From positions 1-56,430 of the forward strand of contig CAZRJC010000012.1 of NCBI GenBank assembly GCA_964600385.1: a DNA stretch of 56,430 nucleotides. The letters are read 5' to 3'. Of the stretch, positions 1-7,840 are shown piece by piece. Origin of the DNA: DMER64 sp964600385. Lineage in GTDB: Bacteria > Bacteroidota > Bacteroidia > Bacteroidales > UBA932. A model generated the notes under the pieces. The model was not told the DNA's origin. It saw only the letters and a list, made by a program, of their open reading frames with translations, and ran no database searches. Position numbers and translations under genes: made by a program. Numbering within the stretch: position 1 is the stretch's first letter; the number at the start of each line of letters is the position of its first letter.

Positions 1-2012
1 AGATCACGCCCGTACAACTCTGTGAAGAAGTTCCCCTGCCCTGCATCATTCACTGGAATCAGAACCATTTTGTGGTTTTATATAAAATAGGAAAACATAA
101 GAAGGATAATCCGGTATTTCATGTGGCCGACCCGGCTGCCGGTTTACTGAAATACGACCGTACGGGTTTTATGAAAGGCTGGCTTACCCGTTCCGACCGG
201 CCGGAGGGCGGCATGGGTATCGCATTGTTGCTGGAGCCCACGCCCCATTTGAAAACAGACGGGCACCCCGGGCATGAAAGATCTTTCGGATTCGGAACGC
301 TTTTCAGGTACCTGCGTCCTTACCGCAGCTACCTTGTCCAATTAGGGATAGCCATACTCACCGGCAGTATCATAAGCCTGATATTGCCCTTTATTACCCA
401 ATCGGTAGTCGACACGGGTATAGGATCGGGGAATATTCATATTGTCCTGATGTTTCTTATTGCCCAGGTGATGCTCGTTTTGGGACAGATGGCCAACAAC
501 CTGATCCGTAGCTGGCTTATGCTCCACATGACCACAAGAGTAAGCATTTCGCTGATCTCAGGATTCTTAGGAAAACTCATGAGGCTGCCCATCTCGTTTT
601 TCGATTCCAAACGAGTGGGTGACATTATGCAACGCATAGGAGATTACAACCGCATCCAAACGTTTCTGACCGGCACGGTACTCAGTATAACTATGGCGGC
701 CGTATCGTTGATTGTATACGGGGTTGTAATGGCGGGCTATAATCTTTATATACTGGGAGTATTTGTTCTGGGAAGCCTGTTGTATGTCGCCTGGATCCTG
801 CTGTTCATGAAACGGCGGCGAAAACTGGACTATATGCGTTTTCAGGAAGCCTCGGCCAATCAAAGTAACCTTATCCAGTTGATAGGCGGCATGCAGGAAA
901 TAAAACTGAACAACTGCGAACAGCAGAAACGCTGGGACTGGGAGAGGATACAGGCCCGTTTGTATAAGGTAAGCATTGGCAGTCTGAAGCTGGGTCAGAC
1001 GCAGGAAGTGGGCGGTACGTTTATAGACCAGACTAAAAATATTATCATCTCGTTTCTGGCAGCCGGTGCGGTCATTGACGGAGGCATGACCCTTGGGATG
1101 ATGATGGCCATGCAGTATATTATTGGCCAGTTGAACGCCCCTTTGTCGCAGTTTATTTCTTTTGTTCAGGCTACGCAGGATGCCAAAATAAGTCTCGAAC
1201 GCCTGAATGAAATCCACGAACGGGAAGACGAAGAACCCGAAGGCTCCGGGAAAAATCCCGATATACCTGTAGAAGCCGATATTGCATTTAAAAATGTTAC
1301 CTTTCAATACGGCGGTCCCCGGTCAGAAAAAGTGCTGGATAATATCAATCTTATGATTCCTGCACATAAAATTACGGCCATTGTAGGAACGAGCGGCAGC
1401 GGCAAAACCACGTTGTTGAAACTGATCCTTGGTTTTTATCCTCCTTCGGAAGGAGAGGTCTTACTCGGAGGCAGGCGTCTGGCTACTTATAGTGACAGCA
1501 TCTGGAGGAAGCATTGCGGGGTTGTGATGCAGGAGGGTTTTATTTTCTCGGACAGTATTGCTAATAACATTGGTGTTTCGGATACCGAGCCGGACCGGGA
1601 AAGAATGTTACAGGCGGCGGAAATTGCCAATATCCGGGATTATATTGAATCGCTCCCCCTGGGATACCGGACACAGATTGGCGTAGAAGGTCAGGGGCTG
1701 AGTACCGGACAAAAACAGCGGCTGCTGATTGCACGGGCAGCCTATAAAAATGCCCCTTACCTGATATTCGACGAGGCTACCAACTCGCTCGACGCCAATA
1801 ACGAGAAATGTATTATGGAAAACCTCCGACGCTTTTTTGTGGGAAAAACGGTGGTCATTGTAGCACATCGGTTAAGTACCGTAAAAAATGCAGATCATAT
1901 TGTGGTCCTTGCTAACGGTTCCATTGTGGAGGATGGCTCCCATACGGAATTGGTGCAAAAAAGGGGGCATTATTATAATCTGGTTAAAAACCAACTTGAA
2001 TTGGAGAACTAA
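1..2012 (+). CDS. Peptidase-containing ABC exporter (C39 peptidase-ABC fusion), 5' end outside window
   Basis: Exports a peptide across the inner membrane, normally after cleaving its double-glycine leader. The frame is open from base 3, upstream of the GTG at 72, and the first residues already read as C39 peptidase: the catalytic His lies in NHFVVLYKI and the Asp in HVADPAAG. The catalytic Cys must lie before base 1. Then come about five or six membrane segments (roughly bases 330-1190) and a complete nucleotide-binding domain: Walker A GTSGSGKTT near 1386, signature LSTGQKQR, Walker B YLIFDEATNSLD and H-loop IVAHRLST. The HlyD gene starts 3 bases after the stop, which is the usual partner arrangement. 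No precursor peptide is visible in the window. Family assignment is firm; the substrate (bacteriocin, signal or RiPP) is unknown. Confidence 0.93.
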   Translation, partial: ITPVQLCEEVPLPCIIHWNQNHFVVLYKIGKHKKDNPVFHVADPAAGLLKYDRTGFMKGWLTRSDRPEGGMGIALLLEPTPHLKTDGHPGHERSFGFGTLFRYLRPYRSYLVQLGIAILTGSIISLILPFITQSVVDTGIGSGNIHIVLMFLIAQVMLVLGQMANNLIRSWLMLHMTTRVSISLISGFLGKLMRLPISFFDSKRVGDIMQRIGDYNRIQTFLTGTVLSITMAAVSLIVYGVVMAGYNLYILGVFVLGSLLYVAWILLFMKRRRKLDYMRFQEASANQSNLIQLIGGMQEIKLNNCEQQKRWDWERIQARLYKVSIGSLKLGQTQEVGGTFIDQTKNIIISFLAAGAVIDGGMTLGMMMAMQYIIGQLNAPLSQFISFVQATQDAKISLERLNEIHEREDEEPEGSGKNPDIPVEADIAFKNVTFQYGGPRSEKVLDNINLMIPAHKITAIVGTSGSGKTTLLKLILGFYPPSEGEVLLGGRRLATYSDSIWRKHCGVVMQEGFIFSDSIANNIGVSDTEPDRERMLQAAEIANIRDYIESLPLGYRTQIGVEGQGLSTGQKQRLLIARAAYKNAPYLIFDEATNSLDANNEKCIMENLRRFFVGKTVVIVAHRLSTVKNADHIVVLANGSIVEDGSHTELVQKRGHYYNLVKNQLELEN

Positions 2013-2015
2013 GCA

Positions 2016-3284
2016 ATGCCCAATGCAGAAAACTATTTCAGTGAAGAAGCTTCCGAGATAATAGGGACTCCGCCCCGGTGGATTATCCGATGGGGTATTA
2101 CACTGGTATTCATCCTGTTTGCCGGGATATTGGCCGGATCGTATTTTATAAAATATCCCCGGACAATAAAAGCACAAATTGTTATTTCGTCTTTTAATCC
2201 GCCGGTAGATCTTATGGCCCGACGGGACGGCCATATTGATTCTTTCTTTGTGGCCAACGACAGCCGCGTACAAAAAGGAGATATCATACTCATGCTTGCC
2301 AGTACGGCCAATTACAAGGACATCACCTGTATTGAAAACCATCTGGCCCATACCGTCCCACCCGATTTCCTGGCGCTCATCCGGGAACCGTGGGTGGAAC
2401 AAAATTACGTCCTGGGTGAAATTCAGTCTGTTTTCGGTGCATTTCAAACCTATTGCCTGGATTACCGGCATTACCTGGAATCGGACGTGACGGGCGGGAA
2501 AAAACGGCTGATTGAGCAACAACTGGATCATAACCGTGACTATTACCGCTGGCTCGGGCAACAAAAACAAATCAAAGATTCTGTATTTCTTTTCCAATAC
2601 CGGAATTTTCTGCGGGACTCCCTGCTTTATACAAGAAAAATGATCACCCCTGTTGAGTACGAAAATTCTTTACGCGAACTGCTGGAAATGAAAAGTACCC
2701 TTATAGGCAATGAAACGGATCTGGCCTCGGCCAGATTGTCCGGCATGCAGACTCAACAGCAGGCAGAAGAACTTTCTATTGAACATGCAAATACCATTGC
2801 CGGTTTTGAACAGCATATCAGTCAAAGCAGGCAGGATCTATTAAACAGCATTCATTCGTGGAAAGAGCAATATTTGCTCATATCCCCCGCATGCGGACAG
2901 GTCACTTTTGTAAATTACTGGCATAATAACCAGTGGATCAAAGCCGGAGAAAGACTGGTGGGCATCATCCCGGAAGACAGTGAAAAAATTACCGGACGGC
3001 TTTACATCCCTGTCAACGGTATTGGCAGTGTAGAGAAAGGACAGACCGTCATCACCCGGCTGGACAGCTACCCGTATATGGAATACGGTATGATTAAAGG
3101 ATACATCAATAATATTTCCGCTGTTCCCGATGAAGAAAACAACTACGTTGCGGAAGTCGTTTTTCCGGAAGGTCTGACAACCTCCCGAAACCTCCGTCTC
3201 CCCCTTATCCAGCAAATGACGGGAGAGGGAAGAATAGTGACCAAAGATATGCGTTTGATTGAATATTTATTTGATAAAAAATGA
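2016..3284 (+). CDS. HlyD-family membrane fusion protein of the peptide exporter
   Basis: Periplasmic adaptor linking the upstream inner-membrane exporter to an outer-membrane channel. The 422-aa protein has a short cytoplasmic N-terminus, one membrane segment at about residues 28-48 (ending in GSYFIKYP), a lipoyl-like half motif at about 65-95 (LMARRDGHIDSFFV), a long helical hairpin region at about 150-285, a second lipoyl half (LISPACGQVTFV) near 288-300 and a beta-barrel C-terminal part. The ATG at 2016 lies directly after the ABC gene, so the two are almost certainly co-transcribed. No TolC gene follows; the nearest TolC family gene in the window belongs to another operon. The gene is tail-to-tail with the leftward mobile module, and no clear terminator lies between them. 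Confidence 0.9.
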   Translation: MPNAENYFSEEASEIIGTPPRWIIRWGITLVFILFAGILAGSYFIKYPRTIKAQIVISSFNPPVDLMARRDGHIDSFFVANDSRVQKGDIILMLASTANYKDITCIENHLAHTVPPDFLALIREPWVEQNYVLGEIQSVFGAFQTYCLDYRHYLESDVTGGKKRLIEQQLDHNRDYYRWLGQQKQIKDSVFLFQYRNFLRDSLLYTRKMITPVEYENSLRELLEMKSTLIGNETDLASARLSGMQTQQQAEELSIEHANTIAGFEQHISQSRQDLLNSIHSWKEQYLLISPACGQVTFVNYWHNNQWIKAGERLVGIIPEDSEKITGRLYIPVNGIGSVEKGQTVITRLDSYPYMEYGMIKGYINNISAVPDEENNYVAEVVFPEGLTTSRNLRLPLIQQMTGEGRIVTKDMRLIEYLFDKK

Positions 3285-3318
3285 AATTTTTTTACAGTTT
3301 AATGCTTCAATCAGTCCC

Positions 3319-3473
3319 TTATTTTCTTTTAACCCTTACCGTAATCTTGCCGTTCTTTTTTGCGGATTTTGCAGCTAAAAGGCACCCTCATTGAAACTGA
3401 ATTTGATGACCCTGGCCACATCTTCCAGTGTCCTGTGCTTCTTTCGTTTTTTATTTATGGATAGCCACTTCTT
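3319..3473 (-). pseudogene. Possible frameshifted small gene remnant at the end of the mobile module
   Basis: Reading leftward, one frame gives a basic stretch beginning KKWLSINKKRKK and ending FSFNEGAF at a TAG (3375-3377). The next frame continues with AAKSAKKNGKITVRVKRK and stops at TAA (3319-3321). One extra T in the TTTT run near 3378 would join both into one plausible basic C-terminus. There is no ATG upstream in the first frame, and it overlaps the end of the 118-aa gene. This could be decay, a programmed slip or chance. Otherwise the 3285-3450 interval shows nothing recognisable. Confidence 0.25.
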
Positions 3474-3807
3474 TCATTATTTCCAAAAACAGATTTGTCT
3501 TATTCATCTCAATTGCCTGATCAATCCAGATAGCCGGGATTTCCAGAATACCACTCTGTAAAGCACTTAACAGAGCAACCAACGAAACCCGATCTTTAAC
3601 CTCAACAGGTGCGGTAATCGGATCGGGCAGGTATGTTTTTCCCTTTCTGTTATCTGACTTGCTGACAATGTCATTTAAGCATCCCATTCCGTCCACATAG
3701 TTTTTTAAGAGTGGCTCCATTTCCGGGATAGCCAGCAGATCCAGCTGCCCTGAAATAATGGCCTCTTTGATCGTCTCTTTAATCGACTCGTTTACTTTGA
3801 TTCTCAT
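3451..3807 (-). CDS. Hypothetical 118-aa protein, last intact gene of the mobile module
   Basis: I do not recognise this protein. It is predicted cytoplasmic, mostly helical, with no signal peptide or membrane segment. The N-terminus (IKETIKEAIISGQLDLLAIPEM) and C-terminus (AIEMNKTNLFLEIMKEVA) both look amphipathic. Its start overlaps the stop of the DUF5681-like gene upstream by 4 bases (ATGA-type), which shows translational coupling and supports it as a real gene. It sits where a terminase large subunit or other packaging gene might be expected in a phage-like module, but at this size it cannot be one. Function unknown. Confidence 0.7.
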   Translation of the reverse strand: MRIKVNESIKETIKEAIISGQLDLLAIPEMEPLLKNYVDGMGCLNDIVSKSDNRKGKTYLPDPITAPVEVKDRVSLVALLSALQSGILEIPAIWIDQAIEMNKTNLFLEIMKEVAIHK

Positions 3808-4094
3808 AACTCTTCTTTTATTGCTTCAATTATTGTTGTCAATTGTTCGTCCGTTAAAGTATTCAGATCCACCTTGGCATCCATAGCCTGGAGCTTGGGG
3901 ACAATATACGGGAGCAGCTTACATAAAATATCCCACTGATCTCTGTGTGGTAACTTGTCTAAACTTGCTGCCAACTTCTTAAACCGTCTGGTGAACAGAC
4001 CCGCAAGCTGTTCTTTAACGTTTTTTGGTATTTTATTGGAACTGCCCGGCTTACGCCCCTTGCTGTTGCCTGACTGGCCTTTTTGGAATGGCAT
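3804..4094 (-). CDS. DUF5681-like small protein (terminase-small-subunit context)
   Basis: The 96-aa protein opens with FQKGQSGNSKGRKPGSSN, a close match to the GQSGNPxGRPKGSxN signature of the DUF5681 family, followed by a basic helical part (KNVKEQLAGLFTRRFKKLAASL) and an acidic C-terminus. Family members are common in phages and integrative elements, often next to terminase genes, so a DNA-binding role is likely. It couples to the downstream 118-aa gene by a 4-base overlap. About 120 bases separate it from the DnaB-like gene upstream; that AT-rich gap may hold its own promoter, but I see no clear one. A role in packaging is inference from the family only. Confidence 0.7.
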   Translation of the reverse strand: MPFQKGQSGNSKGRKPGSSNKIPKNVKEQLAGLFTRRFKKLAASLDKLPHRDQWDILCKLLPYIVPKLQAMDAKVDLNTLTDEQLTTIIEAIKEEL

Positions 4095-4214
4095 TTCGTT
4101 CTCCTCCTATTATTTTATTGTTAATTTTATTGATAATATACTGATTTATAATGTATTATTATTTTGATTGTCAAAATGTTAGTTCACAAAAAGAACTGTT
4201 ATTTACAATGGATC

Positions 4215-5537
4215 TCATTCTCTCATGTTTTGGTAGTCTTTTATTCTTGAAAAGTTTTCATCATGTGAAAACACAACGGTACCAACTGCCCCATCTCGCT
4301 GTTTCGCCACTTCCAAAAATCCAACGTTCCGGGTGTTTATGGTTTGATTCCCTATGTCGATTGATTCTATTTTGTAGGTGGCGGGGCGGTAAAGTAACAT
4401 TACCAAGTCTGCATCCTGTTCAATGGCTCCCGACTCTCTCAGATTGGCCAGTGAGGGCCGTTTCCCGCTGTTTGTTTCGGCTTCTCTGTTTAACTGGCAT
4501 AAGAGTATTACCGGGATTGATAGCTCCTTAGATAGGAGTTTAAGCGACCTGGTCATATTTGCCACTTGCTGCTCTCTTATGATCTTCCGATCCTCGGATT
4601 CAATTAACTGCAAATAGTCGATAATCACCAAATCCAGACTGCCACGTCTTTTCTGGATAAGGCACTTTGTGCGAATGTTGCGGATAGTTTGTTGCGGTGT
4701 ATCGTCAATAGTTATTCCCAGATGTTGGATTTTTGAGCCTGCCCCTGTTACGGTCTGCCATTGATCCGGTGATAATCTGCCGCTTCTGTATGCCTCTGAA
4801 TCCACCCCTGAGACGTTTATAATCATTCTATCCATCAAAGAGGCTGCCGACATCTCTAAAGAAAAGATCATAGAGTGAAAACCCTTTCGGGCTGCTTCTA
4901 AAGAAAATGTTATCGCAAGTTGTGTTTTTCCCTGGCCGGGTCTCGCTGCTAATATGATAAGCTGGTTCCCTCTCCATCCGTTTGTCAAGCGGTTTAATTT
5001 CGTCAATCCCGTAGGTATGCCGTTCATTTCTCCACGCTGTGCGGTGTTCATCCTTTTATCCAATAGTTCCAGCGAAGAGATCACTACCTCGGAAGCGGTA
5101 CGGGCTTTATTCGATTCTATAAGAAGCCCATTAACAACATCTGCCCCTTTGTTTACAAGAGAAACAATTTCATCTAATCCTTTTGAGTCTCGGACGGCAT
5201 CCTGCACCTGTTTTGAGTTTTCCAGGGCCTTTCTTTGAACATAACGCTCTTTGAGTAATACGGCATATTCCCGTAGGTTGCCCGGTGTAAAATGACTTCC
5301 TAATGTAGCCAACCACATAGGCCCCCCGGCCATTTCAACGGCTTGACTCCCCTTCAACCTTTCAGAAACGGTGATAAGGTCAATATCTTTCCTTTCATCA
5401 AACATCTTCTGCATAGTTGCATACAGATCCCGGTGTGCATCTTCGCTGAACATATCCGGTGTGAGAATGTCGGTAACGGAAACCATTTGTGACCCGTCTG
5501 ATAAAATCGTTCCTAATATGTAACTCTCCGTCTTCAT
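4215..5537 (-). CDS. DnaB-like replicative helicase of the mobile element
   Basis: Unwinds DNA ahead of the replication fork of the element. The 440-aa protein has the DnaB N-terminal helical domain (about residues 1-110, beginning ESYILGTILSDG) and a RecA-type motor: Walker A LAARPGQGKTQLA near residue 197, Walker B LVIIDYLQLI, and a C-terminal DADLVMLLYRP stretch. Length is typical of DnaB, but the protein is shorter at its linker than chromosomal copies, and its neighbours show it is element-borne. It overlaps the end of the upstream DnaD-like gene by 4 bases, so the two replication genes are coupled. This pair suggests that the element replicates or loads its own helicase rather than only integrating. 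Confidence 0.9.
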   Translation of the reverse strand: MKTESYILGTILSDGSQMVSVTDILTPDMFSEDAHRDLYATMQKMFDERKDIDLITVSERLKGSQAVEMAGGPMWLATLGSHFTPGNLREYAVLLKERYVQRKALENSKQVQDAVRDSKGLDEIVSLVNKGADVVNGLLIESNKARTASEVVISSLELLDKRMNTAQRGEMNGIPTGLTKLNRLTNGWRGNQLIILAARPGQGKTQLAITFSLEAARKGFHSMIFSLEMSAASLMDRMIINVSGVDSEAYRSGRLSPDQWQTVTGAGSKIQHLGITIDDTPQQTIRNIRTKCLIQKRRGSLDLVIIDYLQLIESEDRKIIREQQVANMTRSLKLLSKELSIPVILLCQLNREAETNSGKRPSLANLRESGAIEQDADLVMLLYRPATYKIESIDIGNQTINTRNVGFLEVAKQRDGAVGTVVFSHDENFSRIKDYQNMRE

Positions 5538-6184
5538 ACAACATCAATTTTTAAGAGTTCGGGCTTTTTCTCCGTTGTGGCAGAAATAATTTCATCCTCC
5601 CACGCTCTGTTTCGCAAGTAAGTTGCAGGGTCTTTTCGGAACTTCTTTTCCGGCGTTGAGGCTATGTAAGCCAGAAGGGTGGCAAATATCTGTTCACGGT
5701 CTTTAGTGGATAGCTTGTCAAACAGCTTTTGCGCTTTTTGCCTACTCACTTTTTTATCGTAAATGTTCCAGAATTGCTCAAAATCGAACATATTATTATT
5801 ACTTTCTTTATTTACCTTCTTTTTATGTGTACCGTCTGTTGTACTATCTGTTGTACCACATGACTGGTAATCTTCAAAGTTATTTACTGATATTAAGGTT
5901 ATTACATGGCTTTTCTGTTGTACTATTTTCTGTTCATTTTCGAGTGCATTTAGAAAACGCAAAACTTTACCCCTGGACCACCTCCATCTACTGGCCAAAG
6001 ACTCTGCACTTCTGCACACCTGTCCACGTTTTACGGAGACTTCGATATTACGTATGAATAGCGTACTGTCCTTATAATTCGCCAGAAACATCAGATCAAT
6101 CCATGCCTGCATCCGAGTAAATGGTTCGGATAGGTACATCGGATCATCGAGTATATCTCTGGAGATTTTAAGCCATCCGCTCAT
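5534..6184 (-). CDS. DnaD-like replication initiator / helicase-loading protein
   Basis: The likely start is the ATG at 6184, giving MSGWLKISRDILDDPMY; it overlaps the upstream stop as ATGA. A longer frame to 6244 would run into that gene and is unlikely. The 216-aa product begins like many Bacteroidota phage replication proteins (SGWLKISRDIL), then has a winged-helix-like part (SRWRWSRGKVLRFLNALE) and a C-terminal helical domain near residues 140-205 (FEQFWNIYDKKVSRQKAQKLF). Similar proteins precede DnaB helicases in phages and probably bind the origin and load the helicase. Its 4-base overlap with the DnaB-like gene fits this. The exact family is inferred from pattern, not searched. Confidence 0.75.
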   Translation of the reverse strand: MSGWLKISRDILDDPMYLSEPFTRMQAWIDLMFLANYKDSTLFIRNIEVSVKRGQVCRSAESLASRWRWSRGKVLRFLNALENEQKIVQQKSHVITLISVNNFEDYQSCGTTDSTTDGTHKKKVNKESNNNMFDFEQFWNIYDKKVSRQKAQKLFDKLSTKDREQIFATLLAYIASTPEKKFRKDPATYLRNRAWEDEIISATTEKKPELLKIDVV

Positions 6185-6387
6185 GGTAAAACGATCTTGA
6201 TTGTTTTTTCCAGCGGCAAGAGTACACCGCCAAATACAGAACACTGAAATTTTTCAGCCTCGTCCTTCGAGTCGAATAGAAGGCATGGCCGATGGCCATT
6301 AACCGGTGACCTGTACACATTCAGGTATTGTGTATGTCCCTGCGCTTTCGTACATTCGCCGTTAGTTTCGTCAATAGTCCCAATCAT
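6181..6387 (-). CDS. Small hypothetical protein in the replication module
   Basis: I do not recognise this protein. Starting at ATG 6387 it has 68 residues (MIGTIDETNGECTKAQGH...), with a possible beta-rich middle (YLNVYRSP, RPCLLFDS) and a C-terminal GGVLLPLEKTIKIVLP. An in-frame ATG at 6423 would add 12 residues, but these would be encoded by a stem-loop lying just before 6387, so I prefer the shorter form. It ends in an ATGA overlap with the DnaD-like gene, which supports real translation. It may be a regulator or accessory of replication; nothing in the sequence says which. Confidence 0.6.
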   Translation of the reverse strand: MIGTIDETNGECTKAQGHTQYLNVYRSPVNGHRPCLLFDSKDEAEKFQCSVFGGVLLPLEKTIKIVLP

Positions 6388-6416
6388 AGCGCCTTCCTCA
6401 AGGGCGCTTTCTTTTT
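6388..6416 (+). terminator. GC-rich stem-loop with T-rich tail before the small gene
   Basis: AGCGCC at 6388-6393 pairs with GGCGCT at 6403-6408 and is followed on the + strand by TTCTTTTT. Read rightward it looks like a terminator. Read leftward it forms a hairpin directly abutting the ATG at 6387, where it could hinder translation of the replication genes. Which role is used cannot be told from sequence. Confidence 0.45.
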
Positions 6417-6440
6417 GACACATAATCCATGTACATTATC

Positions 6441-6632
6441 TTAAAGTTTAATGCCCTTTGCCAAAGCTTCATCCACTTGGTCCGCATCCCAACAAAAGAC
6501 TTTGCCTATTTTCCATTGTGGAAGCTTACCTTCATTGGCGATGCGCCATGCCGAGTTGTAACCGCAGCCAAGATATTCACCCAGGGCAGAGATACCCCGC
6601 AAAATCCGTTTTTCATTTTTAATGTGTCCCAT
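6441..6632 (-). CDS. DUF3853-like helix-turn-helix protein (excisionase-like)
   Basis: The 63-aa protein reads as a compact winged helix: LRGISALGEYLGCGYNSAWRI is the likely helix-turn-helix and GKLPQWKIGKVFCWDADQVD the wing and last helix. This matches the MerR/excisionase-like DUF3853 proteins found in Bacteroidota integrative elements, where they sit between integrase and replication genes. A role in excision or in choosing between integrated and replicating states is expected from the context. About 190 bases of AT-rich sequence separate it from the 331-aa gene upstream. That gap (6633-6826) shows no gene, only A/T runs that could hold its promoter. Confidence 0.75.
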   Translation of the reverse strand: MGHIKNEKRILRGISALGEYLGCGYNSAWRIANEGKLPQWKIGKVFCWDADQVDEALAKGIKL

Positions 6633-6826
6633 TGCTTTTCATCCTTTTTTTACGTTTCTAACACAAAGGACAAACTTCCCTGACAGACTGTCAAGTGAAA
6701 AAAAATGAAGGTGTTGCGCTTTTATTGCGCTATTTTTATTGTCACTGACAAAAGAAAAACGCAAGTCATTGTTTGACCTGCGTTCTACTGGTTTTTTGAT
6801 GTTGCGTTTAGCGATGCATATTTTTT

Positions 6827-7822
6827 TTATTTGTGTTTAGAATTATACTTATTGATTATTCTACCAAATGCAGATTCATTCCTATCGCAGCGATTGGACC
6901 CAAGATCAAGCTCCAGTCCAAAGACCGACTCAAGCTGTATACGGTTTAAGCCAAACACCTCTCCGAACCTCCATGCGTTTGCCTTAGCTCCGTGTTTTTT
7001 TAATGTGATGCATTTTTTCCCGGGAGGAATGACTTTCTTTTCAATCACACTCTGCCACGCCTCGGGAAGCACATCACCTTCAACAAATGGCTTCAATTCC
7101 ATCGCCAACTGATAATAGTTGATTTGAGTAGTATTTATTCTTTCGTAAATACGATCCGACAATTCTTTAAGATCATTGAATGATTCTAAGATTGGGCCCA
7201 TAGTATCATTGCTAAATCCTCTGTCCTTAATAAGAATGATTCTGTTTTGAATAAGCTCTCGGATCTTTGAGATTCGGCCCAGGTTGTTGTTACTCACCAG
7301 TTCCTCTTTATAATATTCCAGATTATTCATCATGGATTCCATTAACCATTTTGTCTTAACCTTCGATTCCACATATCTTCGAGCTTGTTGTTCGTGATAA
7401 TCAGTCAAATATTTCAGATATAATTTTGCAGAAGATTCTTCATCTGCCTGTATGTAAAAAGATTTTTTGGGCTTATCGCTTATCACCCTTTTGTAATAGT
7501 ACTTTATTTCCGGGTCAATATAGCGTAAAAATCTCCTTCTTGGATCTACCTTAAAATCAAACAGGAAGTGCTGGTATTCTAACAGTCTGTTTTGTAACGT
7601 ACCGATGTAGCCATCCACATTTAGAAGATCTTGGTTGTCTTGAGCAAGCCTCTTTTTCTCATTCTCTACAAAATCATTGATGCTTCTATATTTGCTTCTG
7701 AGATATGATTTTTCCAGCAATTCTTCGTTGGAGAAATAGTCCCTCGTCCATCCATCGCTGGTTAACTTTATTTCCTTTGTGAAAAAGTCATGTAACTTCT
7801 CAATTCTTTCATCCGTAGTCAT
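6827..7822 (-). CDS. Hypothetical 331-aa protein downstream of the integrase
   Basis: I do not recognise a named domain. The protein is cytoplasmic by sequence, highly charged and largely helical, with likely coiled-coil stretches at about residues 30-75 (SINDFVENEKKRLAQDNQ) and 130-240 (DYHEQQARRYVESKVKTK). The C-terminal third has GEVFGLNRIQLESVFG and ends in a basic tail (INKYNSKHK). It lies 18 bases after the integrase and on the same strand, so it is probably co-transcribed and may take part in integration or in host interaction. A defence or immunity role is possible in this accessory slot but has no direct support. Confidence 0.65.
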   Translation of the reverse strand: MTTDERIEKLHDFFTKEIKLTSDGWTRDYFSNEELLEKSYLRSKYRSINDFVENEKKRLAQDNQDLLNVDGYIGTLQNRLLEYQHFLFDFKVDPRRRFLRYIDPEIKYYYKRVISDKPKKSFYIQADEESSAKLYLKYLTDYHEQQARRYVESKVKTKWLMESMMNNLEYYKEELVSNNNLGRISKIRELIQNRIILIKDRGFSNDTMGPILESFNDLKELSDRIYERINTTQINYYQLAMELKPFVEGDVLPEAWQSVIEKKVIPPGKKCITLKKHGAKANAWRFGEVFGLNRIQLESVFGLELDLGSNRCDRNESAFGRIINKYNSKHK

Positions 7823-7840
7823 TTTACTCCCCTCCCATTT

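Noticed and set aside
567..1307. 246-aa leftward frame inside the ABC exporter gene
   Set aside because: It lies antisense to strongly conserved ABC motifs and has no recognisable protein features.
3285..3450. Left end of the integrative element between the HlyD gene and the mobile module
   Set aside because: No copy of the tRNA-Pro core or other direct repeat of the right junction is visible there.
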